Assembly (NCBI GenBank): GCA_018333605.1
Contig: JAGXSV010000016.1
Coordinates: forward strand, 1 to 64,000
Reading direction: 5' to 3'
DNA: 64,000 bases
From: Hydrogenophaga sp.
GTDB taxonomy: Bacteria > Pseudomonadota > Gammaproteobacteria > Burkholderiales > Burkholderiaceae_C
The position numbers were made by a program, and so were the translations under genes. This document shows positions 45,121 through 54,332 of this stretch, piece after piece (the stretch's first letter is position 1; each line of letters opens with the position of its first letter). The notes under the pieces were generated by a model, which did not search any database, had not been told where the DNA came from, and was given only the letters and a program-made list of their open reading frames with translations.

Positions 45121-46182
45121 ATGAAAGATTCCCGAATTTTATCGAGCTTCCAGGAACTTCCCCACGCAGAAGGTGCCCGCCCGCTGGCACAGATGCCTGA
45201 ACTGGTGCGCGTGCGGGACCTGGTGTTTGATACGTGCAAAGCCGGCGTGGTGTTGCGGGCGGTGCTGTTTGTGCAGGCCATTGCCGCTGTGGCGGGGCTC
45301 TTTGGCGCCACCACGGTGTGGGGCTGGCTCACGCAAATGGCCTTGTTCACCGGCGCTGCCTTGCCCGCCACGCTGGTGTGGCTGCTGACGGTGTGTGCCC
45401 TGAAAAAGCCGCTGGACGGACTGCCCATCCCCGCGCAATGGACGGCGGGTATGGCGCTGGGTGCCCTGGCCGCCCTGTATGGCTGTGGCCTTCTGGTGTG
45501 GATGGGCCTGGCCGACCCGGCGCCCTGGCTGGGCAGTGCCGCGAGTGGCGCCCTGGTGGCCGCGGTGCTGGTGGCCGCGTTGGTGTGGCGTACCAAGGCG
45601 CGCGCGCCCGCCGGCGCCACAGCCCAGCTGGCCGAGTTGCAGGCGCGCATACGGCCCCATTTTTTGTTCAACACACTCAACACGGCGATTGCGCTGGTGC
45701 GTGAAGAGCCGGCCAAAGCCGAAAACCTGCTCGAAGATCTGAGCGAACTGTTTCGTCACGCGCTGGCGGATACCAAAGAGGCGGTGCCGCTGCGGCAAGA
45801 GCTCGAACTGGCCGAACACTACCTGGCCATTGAGCAGCTGCGCTTTGGTGAGCGCTTGAAGGTGGAGTGGAGCCTCGACGAGGCGGCGTCCAAAGCCCGG
45901 CTGCCACCGCTGATTCTTCAGCCCTTGGTGGAAAACGCGGTAAAACACGGCGTGGAGCCCAGTCCTGGAGGCGCCATGGTGCGCATCAGCACCCAACGGC
46001 GTGGCAGCGTGGTGGTGATCAAGGTCACCAACACGGTGCCAGCGGGCAGCGGGCGCCGAGGCCATGGGCTGGCGCTGGACAACGTGCGCCAGCGCCTGAC
46101 GCTGCTGCACGACGTGCAGGGGCGCTTTCAGAGCGCACTGGTCAACGGCGTGTTTCAGGTGCGCCTGGAAATCCCGATATAA
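45121..46182 (+). CDS. LytS/AlgZ-type sensor histidine kinase
   Basis: The 353-residue kinase has four predicted transmembrane helices in the N-terminal half (about 42-165). The HisKA_7TM-independent His_kinase domain follows, with the phospho-acceptor in RIRPHFLFNTLNT, and a HATPase domain (LQPLVENAVKHGVEP, GRRGHGLALDNVRQRL). This is the AlgZ/FimS type. It presumably phosphorylates the LytTR regulator 25 bp downstream. The signal is unknown. Confidence 0.88.
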   Translation: MKDSRILSSFQELPHAEGARPLAQMPELVRVRDLVFDTCKAGVVLRAVLFVQAIAAVAGLFGATTVWGWLTQMALFTGAALPATLVWLLTVCALKKPLDGLPIPAQWTAGMALGALAALYGCGLLVWMGLADPAPWLGSAASGALVAAVLVAALVWRTKARAPAGATAQLAELQARIRPHFLFNTLNTAIALVREEPAKAENLLEDLSELFRHALADTKEAVPLRQELELAEHYLAIEQLRFGERLKVEWSLDEAASKARLPPLILQPLVENAVKHGVEPSPGGAMVRISTQRRGSVVVIKVTNTVPAGSGRRGHGLALDNVRQRLTLLHDVQGRFQSALVNGVFQVRLEIPI

Positions 46183-46207
46183 GCTCACATAGGCAACGGA
46201 GCATCGC

Positions 46208-46960
46208 ATGACACTCAAGGTACTGATCGTCGACGACGAAACACTGGCGCGATCCCGGTTGCGTACATTGCTGAGTGAGTGCTTCGACCCACGGGTGGAC
46301 GTGGTGGGTGAGGCCGCCAACGCCGTGCAGGCCATGGACCAGATTCAGCGTACCCACTGCGACCTGGTGCTGCTGGACGTGCACATGCCCGGTGTGGACG
46401 GCATGACCCTGGCCGCCACACTGCGCCAGGTGGCAGTACCACCCGCGGTGGTGTTTGTCACCGCTTACGCCGAGCACGCGGTGCAGGCGTTTGAACTCGA
46501 AGCCGTGGACTACCTCACCAAACCGGTGCGCCGCGAGCGGCTGCAGCAGGCGCTGCAAAAGGTCGAACGTCTGCGCATGGCGACCGACGGTGGTCCGCAG
46601 TATGAGTCCAACAGCGCTGGCACAGAGAGCCTGATCATTCAGGAGCGCGGGCGCAGCGAGCGCGTGGCGCTGTCCGACGTGGTTTACCTCAAGGCCGAGT
46701 TGAAATACATCACCGTGCGAACAGCCGAAAAAGAACATATTTTTGATGGCGCGCTGAGCGACCTGGAGCAGCGCTACGCCCACCTGTTTGTGCGCGTTCA
46801 CCGCAATGCCTTGGTGGCGCGGCGTGCGGTGCGGGCGGTGGAAAAGCACAACGATCCGGTGGAAGGCGAAGGCTGGATGGTGCGCCTGGATGGTGTGGAA
46901 GAGCGACTGGCGGTGTCGCGCCGACAGCTGGCGGCGGTGCGTGAGGCGCTGATGAGCTAG
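46208..46960 (+). CDS. LytTR response regulator (AlgR type)
   Basis: The 250-residue protein has a receiver domain (acidic VDDE, phospho-acceptor in VLLDVHMPG, lysine in LTKPVRRERL) and a C-terminal LytTR DNA-binding domain (VVYLKAELKYITVRT, FVRVHRNALVARRAV). It resembles AlgR of Pseudomonas. In many relatives hemC follows algR; here recJ follows on the opposite strand. It is cotranscribed with the kinase. Confidence 0.9.
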   Translation: MTLKVLIVDDETLARSRLRTLLSECFDPRVDVVGEAANAVQAMDQIQRTHCDLVLLDVHMPGVDGMTLAATLRQVAVPPAVVFVTAYAEHAVQAFELEAVDYLTKPVRRERLQQALQKVERLRMATDGGPQYESNSAGTESLIIQERGRSERVALSDVVYLKAELKYITVRTAEKEHIFDGALSDLEQRYAHLFVRVHRNALVARRAVRAVEKHNDPVEGEGWMVRLDGVEERLAVSRRQLAAVREALMS

Positions 46961-46965
46961 AAAGG

Positions 46966-47011
46966 CTCCCCCCGCGCTGCCTGCGGCCTGCCTTGCAGGC
47001 CGCGCGGGGAG
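46966..47011. terminator. Bidirectional hairpin between algR-like gene and recJ
   Basis: GCGGCCTG (46983-46990) pairs with CAGGCCGC (46996-47003), and an outer TCCCC (46967-46971) pairs with GGGGA (47006-47010). It fills the 51-bp gap between convergent stop codons. The C-rich left edge resembles the GC-rich repeat family. Confidence 0.6.
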
Positions 47012-48748
47012 TCAATATTCGGCAGCCTCAATGAGAAACCGCACCCGCCGCTGACCCTGCCATTCGTCGGCGTCCAGCCGAAAGGCCAGTTTCACCCGCT
47101 CGGGCAGTGGCTCGGTGTGGCCGAACCAGATGCCGTCCACCGGCTCGCCCTGGTGTTTCATTTTCAGCGCCAGGTGTTTTTCACCCACCAGCCGCTGACT
47201 GACGATTTGCACCTCTTCGCAAAACACCGGTGGCGCAAAGCCCTGACCCCACACCTCTTTGTGCAAGGTGTCCACCAGGTCGGTGCGGCGGTACTGCTTG
47301 TCGAGCACGCCATCGGCTTCCAGCCGGCGTTGCAGGGTGGCGGCGTCCAGCCATTCGTGGGCGACCAATTGCAAGGCGGCTTCAAAGGTTTCCAGGTGTT
47401 CTTCGTCGATGGTGCAGCCCGCGGCCATGGCGTGGCCGCCAAAGCGCAGCAACACGCCGGGGTGGCGCTTGGCTACCAGGTCGAGTGCGTCGCGCAAATG
47501 GAAGCCGGGAATGGAGCGGCCCGAGCCCTTGAGCTCATTTTCTTTGCCTTCGGCGCCGCTGGCGGCAAACACGAATGTGGGGCGGTGCATCTTGTCTTTC
47601 AGCCGCGACGCCACGATACCGACCACGCCCTCGTGGAAGTCCGGGTCGAACACGATCAGCGCCGGCGGGGGATCTTCGGATTCGTCAAACATGTCTTCGG
47701 CCAGCATCAGCGCCTGGTCGCGCATGTCGCCTTCAATGGCTTTGCGTTCGCGGTTGATGCCGTCCAGCGTGCGCGCCAGTTCGTCGGCGCACAGCGCGTC
47801 GTCGGTGCTCAGGCATTCAATGCCCAGCGTCATGTCGGCCAGGCGCCCGGCGGCGTTCAGGCGCGGGCCCAGGGCAAAGCCAAAGTCGAAGCTGGTGGCG
47901 GCCTCGGGCCGGCGGGCGGCCACGTTGAACAGCGCCGCCATCCCCGGCGGCATGGCGCCGGCGCGCACGCGCTTCAGGCCTTGTGCCACCAGGCGGCGGT
48001 TGTTGGCGTCGAGCTTGACCACGTCGGCCACCGTGCCGAGCGCCACGAGCGGCAGCAGCGCATCGATTTTCGGTTGTGTCTGCGCCGTGAAAACGCCCCG
48101 CTCGCGCAGTTCGGCTCGCAAGGCGAGCAGCACATAAAACATCACGCCCACACCGGCAATCGACTTGCTCTCGAAATCGCAGCCCGGCTGGTTGGGGTTG
48201 ACGATCACGCAGTCGTCGGGCACCACCACCTCGCCGCGTTGTAGCGCAGGCAGGTGGTGGTCGGTCACGATCACCTGCAGGCCCAACTCGCGGGCGGCGC
48301 GCACACCGTCCAGGCTGGCAATGCCGTTGTCCACCGTCACCAGCACATCAGCGCCTTGCGCCTTCACGCGCTTCGCTATGGACGGGGTGAGGCCGTAGCC
48401 GTCGGTCACGCGGTCGGGCACCAGGTAGTTCACGCGGTCAAAGCCCATGGGCGCGCCCAGCAGGCGCAGGCCGCGCAGGCCAACGGCGCAGGCGGTGGCG
48501 CCGTCGCAGTCGTAGTCGGCCACGATGCAGATGGCCTGGTTAGCGGCCATGGCGTCGGCCAGGGCGCAGGCGGCCTCGGCGGCGCCTCTCATGGACGACG
48601 GCGGCAGCAGCAGCGCGAGGGCGTCGTCCAGCTGCTCTTTGGCGGTGATGCCGCGCGCGGCAAACAGGCGCGCCAGCAGCGGGTGAACGCCGCTTTGCTC
48701 CAGCGCCCAGGCGGCGCGGGGCGGTACATCGCGGGTGATGATTTTCAT
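47012..48748 (-). CDS. recJ: Single-stranded-DNA-specific exonuclease RecJ
   Basis: A 5'-3' ssDNA exonuclease for recombination and mismatch repair. The 578-residue protein has DHH motifs: VADYDCDGATA, VTVDNGIAS, TDHHLPA, and the later ALGTVADVVKL. The DHHA1 domain carries GSGRSIPGFHL and RFGGHAMAAGCTI. A C-terminal OB-like domain completes it. Its ATG overlaps the stop of the upstream gene by 4 nt. Confidence 0.96.
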   Translation of the reverse strand: MKIITRDVPPRAAWALEQSGVHPLLARLFAARGITAKEQLDDALALLLPPSSMRGAAEAACALADAMAANQAICIVADYDCDGATACAVGLRGLRLLGAPMGFDRVNYLVPDRVTDGYGLTPSIAKRVKAQGADVLVTVDNGIASLDGVRAARELGLQVIVTDHHLPALQRGEVVVPDDCVIVNPNQPGCDFESKSIAGVGVMFYVLLALRAELRERGVFTAQTQPKIDALLPLVALGTVADVVKLDANNRRLVAQGLKRVRAGAMPPGMAALFNVAARRPEAATSFDFGFALGPRLNAAGRLADMTLGIECLSTDDALCADELARTLDGINRERKAIEGDMRDQALMLAEDMFDESEDPPPALIVFDPDFHEGVVGIVASRLKDKMHRPTFVFAASGAEGKENELKGSGRSIPGFHLRDALDLVAKRHPGVLLRFGGHAMAAGCTIDEEHLETFEAALQLVAHEWLDAATLQRRLEADGVLDKQYRRTDLVDTLHKEVWGQGFAPPVFCEEVQIVSQRLVGEKHLALKMKHQGEPVDGIWFGHTEPLPERVKLAFRLDADEWQGQRRVRFLIEAAEY

Positions 48749-49740
48749 AAGGCTTCGAGAACGTTCCAGGCGGGCGCAGGGGCGCGCAGGTTTTTGAAGA
48801 AATGGCCCAGGCGGGCGCCCGCGCTGCGTGGCGCATTGACCCAGCGCTGCGCGCTGCGTTCGCCGCACAGGGTGAGGGTGACGGGCTCGCCCCGGCGGGC
48901 GGCGTCCAGCAGGGGCCTGATGGTGGTGGCGTCGAGCGCGGCCCAGGCGGCTTGCCAGGCGGCCCAGTCGGCGCGCAGCGCGGCCTGGCGCAGGGTTTCG
49001 GGCATGTCCGGCATGGGCTTTGGTGCCAGTGGCTCGGCCTGTGCGCCGGCACCGCTGATCCAGATGCCGTTGATGATGTGCAGGCCAGCGGCTTCGCGCG
49101 CATCGTTCACCGCGTGGGTGTAGAACAGCATTTGCGCCTCGCTCTGCAGCCGCTTGAGCAGCTGGGCGCCCGCCGGGTTGGCAGGGCTTTCAACCAGCCA
49201 GGCGTCCACCGGGCGGCCAATCACGCGGTCCAGGCTGGCGCAGGCAATGCCGCGCAGCGCCTCGCCGCTGGCGTGCCAGCGGGTGGCACTCTCAAAGTGC
49301 AGGGTGATGCCGTCTTCGGCGCAAAACGGCGCCAGCGCGTCAAACAGGGGCCGCGCGTGGGCATCGTCCAGGCCCAGTTGCTCGCCGGGCAGCAGGGTCA
49401 CCTGCTCCATGCCCACCTGAAAGTGGCAGGGCGTGAACCAGGCCTGCGGCGTGGCCGGGCTGTTGCTTTGCGCGGCGGCCCAGGGAATCAAGCCGTCGCC
49501 GTAAGGCGTTCCGGCGGACTGCATCAGGCCCAGTGCATGGGCCAAGGCGCGCTCGTGCGGCAGGCTCAGGCTGTGGTCGTCACCGGTGTCGGTGTGTTGC
49601 CGTGTCAGCTCGGCCAGCAGGGCGTTCAGGTGGGGTGTGGCCAGTTGCGGCCCCAAGGCCCGGCATTCGGGGGCGCTGGCACTGGCAAACGGGACGAGCA
49701 GGTGCGGGAGGGCTTCTGGGGCCGTGGGGGAGGCAGACAT
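48745..49740 (-). CDS. Conserved protein upstream of recJ
   Basis: The 331-residue cytosolic protein is rich in Ala and Leu and has no signal or membrane segment. I recall relatives in Burkholderiales annotated as phosphoglycerate mutase, always next to recJ, but I do not see the metal-binding motifs of that superfamily. Conserved-looking blocks are WFTPCHFQVGMEQVTLLPG and HIINGIWISGAG. Its stop overlaps the recJ start (ATGA), so the two are coupled. Function is unknown. Confidence 0.7.
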   Translation of the reverse strand: MSASPTAPEALPHLLVPFASASAPECRALGPQLATPHLNALLAELTRQHTDTGDDHSLSLPHERALAHALGLMQSAGTPYGDGLIPWAAAQSNSPATPQAWFTPCHFQVGMEQVTLLPGEQLGLDDAHARPLFDALAPFCAEDGITLHFESATRWHASGEALRGIACASLDRVIGRPVDAWLVESPANPAGAQLLKRLQSEAQMLFYTHAVNDAREAAGLHIINGIWISGAGAQAEPLAPKPMPDMPETLRQAALRADWAAWQAAWAALDATTIRPLLDAARRGEPVTLTLCGERSAQRWVNAPRSAGARLGHFFKNLRAPAPAWNVLEAL

Positions 49741-49785
49741 GCCTCTGATTGTCGGGGATGCCACAATCAAGCAAAGCTCTTACCC

Positions 49786-51042
49786 ATGCAAACCCCCTAC
49801 GAACTCATTCTTGGCTGGCGCTACACCCGCGCGGGCCGCGCCACACGGCGCAACGGCTTTATCTCCTTCATCTCGGGCGTGTCCATGCTGGGCATTGCGC
49901 TGGGCGTGGCCGCGCTCATCATCGTGCTCAGCGTGATGAACGGCTTTCAGAAGGAGGTGCGCGACCGCATGTTGGGCGTGCTTTCGCACATCGAGGTGTT
50001 TGAGCCTGGTGGCCAGGCCATTCCCAACCTGGCCGACACGCTGGCCGCCATAGAACGCCACCCTGAAGTGCTGGGCGCAGCGCCGTTTGTGGGCGCGCAG
50101 GCTTTGATAGCCCGCGGCGAGGACATGAAGGGTGCGCTGGTGCGGGGCATTGACCCGGCGCTGGAACCCAAGGTGACCGACCTGGTGGCCGAACTGGCCG
50201 ACACCGCGCTGCCACGGCTGGTGCCGGGGGCGTTTGGCGTGATTCTGGGTGGTGAACTGGCGCGCAGCCTGGGCGTGGCCCAGGGTGACACGGTGACGCT
50301 GATCGCGCCCAGTGGTCAGGTGACGCCCGCGGGCGTGCTGCCGCGCATTCGGCAGATGACGGTGGTGGGCGTGTTTGACTCGGGCCACTTCGAATACGAC
50401 TCGGCGCTGGCGCTGCTGCACATAGAAGACGCGGCCCGCATCTTCCGGGTGGAAGGCGCCACCGGCGTGCGGGTGAAGATCAAGGACCTGCACGCGGCGC
50501 GCGAGGTGGCCATTTCCATCGCTTCCGAGCTCGACCCTGGCCTGCTGGTGCGCGACTGGACGCGCCAGAACCGCACCTGGTTTGCGGCCGTGCAGCTGGA
50601 AAAACGCATGATGTTCATCATCCTCACGCTCATCGTGGCGGTGGCGGCGTTCAACCTGGTGTCGACGCTGGTGATGACGGTGACCGACAAGCACGCCGAC
50701 ATTGCCATCTTGCGCACGCTGGGCGCCAGCCCGCAGAGCATCATGGGCATCTTCATGGTGCAGGGCGCCATGGTGGGCATCATCGGCACTGGGCTGGGCC
50801 TACTGCTGGGCCTGGGGGTGGCGTTCAACATCGACACCCTGGTGCCTGCCCTGGAGCGCGCGCTGGGTGCCAGCTTCTTGCCGCAAGACATTTACCTCAT
50901 CAGCCGCATGCCGAGCGACCCGCAGCAAAGCGACATCTTGCCCATTGCGCTGATTTCACTGGCGCTGTCGTTTGTGGCCACCATTTACCCGAGCTGGCGT
51001 GCGAGCCGCGTGAACCCTGCCGAGGCGCTGCGCTATGAGTGA
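49786..51042 (+). CDS. lolC: Lipoprotein-releasing ABC transporter permease (LolC/E family)
   Basis: The 418-residue inner-membrane protein works with LolD to extract outer-membrane lipoproteins and hand them to LolA. It starts YELILGWRYTRAGRATRRNGFISFIS, a typical LolC/E start shown here in part. It has one N-terminal helix (about 28-50), a large periplasmic domain, and three C-terminal helices (about 275-300, 320-345, 380-400), ending RVNPAEALRYE. A single permease gene suggests a LolF-type homodimer. The lolD gene follows. Confidence 0.93.
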   Translation: MQTPYELILGWRYTRAGRATRRNGFISFISGVSMLGIALGVAALIIVLSVMNGFQKEVRDRMLGVLSHIEVFEPGGQAIPNLADTLAAIERHPEVLGAAPFVGAQALIARGEDMKGALVRGIDPALEPKVTDLVAELADTALPRLVPGAFGVILGGELARSLGVAQGDTVTLIAPSGQVTPAGVLPRIRQMTVVGVFDSGHFEYDSALALLHIEDAARIFRVEGATGVRVKIKDLHAAREVAISIASELDPGLLVRDWTRQNRTWFAAVQLEKRMMFIILTLIVAVAAFNLVSTLVMTVTDKHADIAILRTLGASPQSIMGIFMVQGAMVGIIGTGLGLLLGLGVAFNIDTLVPALERALGASFLPQDIYLISRMPSDPQQSDILPIALISLALSFVATIYPSWRASRVNPAEALRYE

Positions 51043-51043
51043 T

Positions 51044-51120
51044 GTGGCCCCCACGCTCCGCCGCTGCGCGGGTCGCTGCCCCCCGAGGGGGCGCGTTTTG
51101 CCTTGGGGCGGCCCGGCGGC
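51044..51120 (+). repeat. GC-rich intergenic repeat, second subtype, copy 1
   Basis: GCTCCGCCGCTGCGCGGGTC, CTGCCCCCCGAGGGGG and CCTTGGGGCGGCCCGGCGGC appear in the same order as at 57064-57140. It lies between lolC and lolD and may reduce read-through into lolD. Confidence 0.7.
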
Positions 51121-51165
51121 AAAACTTGCTTCTGGCTGCTGCACCACGGCACTTACTTCATCTGT

Positions 51166-51840
51166 ATGACCGACATCGTTCTCCAGGCCACCGGCCTCAC
51201 CAAACGCTTCACCGAAGGCCGGCTGGACGTGACTGTGCTCAAGGGCGTGGACCTGACCGTGCGCGCCGGCGAAACCGTTGCGATTGTGGGCGCATCCGGT
51301 TCGGGCAAGAGCACGTTGCTGCACCTGCTGGGCGGGCTGGACGCGCCCACCAGCGGCACGGTGCAGCTGATGGGGCAAACCTTGTCGGGCCTGAGCGCCA
51401 CGCAGCAAGGCCAGCTTCGCAATCAGCACCTGGGTTTTGTGTACCAGTTTCACCACCTGCTACCCGAATTCAGCGCACGCGACAACGTGGCCATGCCGCT
51501 GTGGATTCGCCGCATGCCGCGCCCGCAAGCGGGTGAGCGCGCGGCACACATACTGCAGCGCGTGGGCCTGAGCGAGCGCCTGGCCCACCGGCCCGCCGAG
51601 CTCTCAGGTGGTGAGCGCCAGCGCGTGGCCATGGCGCGCGCGCTGGTCACCCAGCCCGCCTGCGTCTTGGCAGACGAACCCACCGGCAACCTCGACCGTG
51701 CCACCGCCGACGGCGTGTTTGAACTGATGATGCAACTGGCCCGCGACCAGGGCACCGCTTTCATCGTGGTCACTCACGACGAAACCCTGGCGGCACGCTG
51801 TGGGCGGGTGATGCGGCTCACCGCTGGCGTGCTGACCTGA
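51166..51840 (+). CDS. lolD: Lipoprotein-releasing ABC transporter ATPase
   Basis: The 224-residue ATPase powers lipoprotein release by the LolC/E complex. It has Walker [11 protein letters not shown]-loop region [15 protein letters not shown], signature [15 protein letters not shown], Walker [12 protein letters not shown] and the switch histidine in VTHDE. The sequence is closer to LolD than to MacB or FtsE ([12 protein letters not shown] is characteristic). It follows lolC after a 123-bp gap holding a repeat. Confidence 0.94.
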   Translation: MTDIVLQATGLTKRFTEGRLDVTVLKGVDLTVRAGETVAIVGASGSGKSTLLHLLGGLDAPTSGTVQLMGQTLSGLSATQQGQLRNQHLGFVYQFHHLLPEFSARDNVAMPLWIRRMPRPQAGERAAHILQRVGLSERLAHRPAELSGGERQRVAMARALVTQPACVLADEPTGNLDRATADGVFELMMQLARDQGTAFIVVTHDETLAARCGRVMRLTAGVLT

Positions 51841-51881
51841 ACGGCTGTTGACCAGCGGTGTGCGGCTGCGCGAACACGCTC

Positions 51882-52733
51882 ATGTGGATCGACACCCATT
51901 GCCATCTGGACGCCCCCGAATTTGGCGCGGCCCACGCACTGGCACACACGCTGCGACAGCGTGCTGCCGGCCTGGGTGTGGGGCTGTGCGTAATTCCGGC
52001 GGTGGAACGCGCCAACTTTGACACCGTGCGCCAGCTGGCCCACCACATGGGCGACGCCTATGCGCTGGGCATCCATCCGCTGTGTGTGCCGCAGGCCCTA
52101 GAGGCCGACCTGCAGGCGCTCGACGCCGCGCTGACCGCCCACCGCGACGACCCGCGCCTGGTGGCGGTGGGTGAGATCGGGCTGGACTTCTTTGTGCCCG
52201 CGTTGTGTGAGAGCGCGATGCGCGAGCGCCAGACCTGGTTTTACCGCGAGCAGCTGAAGCTGGCCCGAAAGCACGGCCTGCCGGTGATCTTGCATGTGCG
52301 CCGCAGTGCCGACGCCTTGCTCAAGCACCTGCGCGAAGTGCCCACCGGCGGCGGCATCGCCCATGCCTTCAGCGGCAGCGAGCAGCAAGCCCAGGCGTTT
52401 CTGGGCCTGGGGTTCAAGCTGGGCTTTGGCGGGGCGCTCACGTTTGAGCCCGCGCAGCGCCTGCGCCGTCTGGCCAGCACGCTGCCGCTTTCAGCGCTGG
52501 TGCTGGAAACCGACGCGCCTGACATACCGCCGCACTGGCTGTACGCCACGGCCGCCGAGCGCTTGAATGGGCGCGCGCAGGGCATCAACTCCCCAGCCGA
52601 GTTGCCGCGCATTGCCGCCGTGGCGGCGGGTTTGCGCGGCCTACCGGTGGCCGATCTGGCGCAGGCCACCACGGCCAACGCCTTGCAGGCGCTGCCCCGG
52701 CTGGCGGCTTTGCTGCCGCAGGGCCTGGCATGA
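51882..52733 (+). CDS. TatD-family metal-dependent DNase
   Basis: The 283-residue TIM-barrel hydrolase has the TatD metal ligands: DTHCHLD at the start, E in GEIGLDF, H in ILHVRRS, HAF in GIAHAFSG, and D in LETDAPD. Family members are 3'-5' exonucleases involved in DNA repair. Its stop overlaps the start of the next gene by 4 nt (ATGA), suggesting a shared DNA-repair message. Confidence 0.9.
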   Translation: MWIDTHCHLDAPEFGAAHALAHTLRQRAAGLGVGLCVIPAVERANFDTVRQLAHHMGDAYALGIHPLCVPQALEADLQALDAALTAHRDDPRLVAVGEIGLDFFVPALCESAMRERQTWFYREQLKLARKHGLPVILHVRRSADALLKHLREVPTGGGIAHAFSGSEQQAQAFLGLGFKLGFGGALTFEPAQRLRRLASTLPLSALVLETDAPDIPPHWLYATAAERLNGRAQGINSPAELPRIAAVAAGLRGLPVADLAQATTANALQALPRLAALLPQGLA

Positions 52734-53293
52734 GCGCAGCGCCGGGCCGTTCCCAAGCAAGCTCGCACCGCAGCCCGCCGGGCGAAGGTGCACCAGCTTG
52801 CCGCCTGCAAGGCTTGGCCCCGGTGGTGGGGCCCCACACACGGCTGCTGGTGCTGGGCAGTTTTCCCGGCGTGGCGTCTTTGCGGGCGCAGCAGTATTAC
52901 GGCCACCCGCAAAACCATTTCTGGAAAATTCTGGGTGCTTTGTGGGCGCTGCCGCTCATGCAGATGCCTTATGCCGAACGCCTGGTTGCGCTGCAGGCCC
53001 ACGGCGTGGGCTTGTGGGACGTGTACGGCGCTTGCGAGCGTGAGGGCAGCCTGGACGCCGACATCCGCGCTGCCGAACTCAACGACTTCGCTGCGTTGCT
53101 GCGGCAGTGTCCGCTGCTGGAGGCCATTGCGCACAACGGGGGTGAGAGTTACCGGCACGCCAGGCACACGTCGGCGTTCGGGTTGCCGGTTTACAAGTTG
53201 CCGTCCACCAGCCCGGCGAATGCGAGCTGGTCGTTTGACCGCAAGCTGGCGGCGTGGGCTGAGGTGTTGCGGCGGCATGGGGTGGCGTCGTAG
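52730..53293 (+). CDS. DNA-deoxyinosine glycosylase (uracil-DNA glycosylase superfamily)
   Basis: The 187-residue protein has superfamily motif A in LGSFPGVASL, the QYYGHPQNHFWKIL block, and the closing PSTSPANASWSF. This matches hypoxanthine-DNA (family 6) glycosylases, which remove deaminated adenine from DNA. The first 28 residues are Ser/Pro/Ala-rich and probably disordered. It is translationally coupled to tatD. Confidence 0.88.
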   Translation: MSAAPGRSQASSHRSPPGEGAPACRLQGLAPVVGPHTRLLVLGSFPGVASLRAQQYYGHPQNHFWKILGALWALPLMQMPYAERLVALQAHGVGLWDVYGACEREGSLDADIRAAELNDFAALLRQCPLLEAIAHNGGESYRHARHTSAFGLPVYKLPSTSPANASWSFDRKLAAWAEVLRRHGVAS

Positions 53294-53314
53294 GGCTGCG
53301 CAAGACCTCGCTGG

Positions 53315-53503
53315 CTTGCTGCGGTGGTGTGCTCTGCGCCGCTCGTGTCCCTCGGGCCTGCGGCCCTCCTCCTTTACTTCGCTGTGCAGAACGCACCGCC
53401 GCAGCAAGCTGGAGGCGGGTGGGCATTCCTGCGTCGGGTAGCTGTAGCCTCGTTGTCACGATGGCATCGGGTGGCTGGCGCAGCGAAGTCAAGGAGGAGG
53501 GCC
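53315..53503. repeat. Nested inverted-repeat element
   Basis: There are two interleaved inverted repeats. Arm pair 1 is 53315-53337 and 53386-53408 (CTTGCTGCGG...CTCTGC versus its complement, 3 mismatches in 23). Arm pair 2 is 53362-53384 and 53481-53503 (GGCCCTCCTCCTT and ACTTCGCTG, one mismatch in 23). No gene is seen in 53294-53640. It resembles a REP or small non-autonomous palindromic element. Confidence 0.6.
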
Positions 53504-53640
53504 GGGACGGCCCGGGGGACATTCGCGGAGTCGGCCGCGCGGCGGCAGCGTCCCAGCACCATGCAGGCCAGAACCGCGAGCCCAAAAGAAAAGCCGCCCG
53601 GGGCAAGCACCGGACGGCTCTTCGATGTCACGTCAGCGAA

Positions 53641-54192
53641 TCACACAGTGCGATGCGCCATCGGTGTTTCAGGTGCGGGGTATCCAGCCGCGCCAAAAGT
53701 CGAAACGATGGCCTTGTGTGTGTCGAAGTACACCGGCTGTCGAGCGTGAGCACGGCGGTGGCGAACAGGCCGAGCTCTTTCACCGTGCCCAGCGTGCCGC
53801 CGGCGTTGATGAAATCGCCCACTTTGTAGGGCCGCAACACCTGCGGGAAGATGCCGGCGGCAAAGTTGCCGAGCATGCCGCTCCAGGCGGCGCCAATGGC
53901 CAGGCCAGGCCAGCGCCGGCCAGCAAGGCGGCAAACGAAGTGGTCTTGATGCCGAAGATGTCCAGAATGGCCAGCACCAGAATGAGCGTCAGGCCCACCG
54001 AGATGATGGACTTGAGGTACTGGATCCGCGTGACGTCGATCTTTTTTCCGCGCTCCATGCCCCGGCCAATGAGGCCCACGGCCATGCCGATGAGCCAGCG
54101 GCCCACGATCCAGGCGGCAATGGCGCCGCGTATCTTCAGACCGTATGCGGCCTTTGAGAGGACAGAAATGTCCAGATGGCTTCCATGTTCAT
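53641..54192 (-). pseudogene. mscS: Small-conductance mechanosensitive channel, disrupted
   Basis: Fragments in three frames spell an MscS channel. ATG at 54192 gives MNMEAIWTFLS, then a shift. SKAAYGLKIRGAIAAWIVGRWL, split here in sense, runs to TTSFAALLAGAGLA. After a second shift, GMLGNFAAGIFPQVLRP (pore and TM3) continues to TAVLTLD. Then a deletion of the beta domain joins VYFDTHKAIVSTFGAAGYP and the C-terminus MAHRTV. A functional channel cannot be made. AAAGGA upstream of the ATG is preserved. Confidence 0.8.
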
Positions 54193-54332
54193 AATGATTC
54201 CTTTCGCAGATCGCAGATAAAAATGAAGTGTTCACCCGCCTCCACCCTTTTTCCTACCCCTCAGCGCCACACGCCATGCGTGTCTGTGGCATGGTTCGCG
54301 CGCCTGTTGTTCGCGGGTAGCGGAGAGGGCGC

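Noticed and set aside
53374-53631. Small minus-strand frame with a hydrophobic start
   Set aside because: It lies within the interleaved inverted repeats, and its sequence is explained by them.
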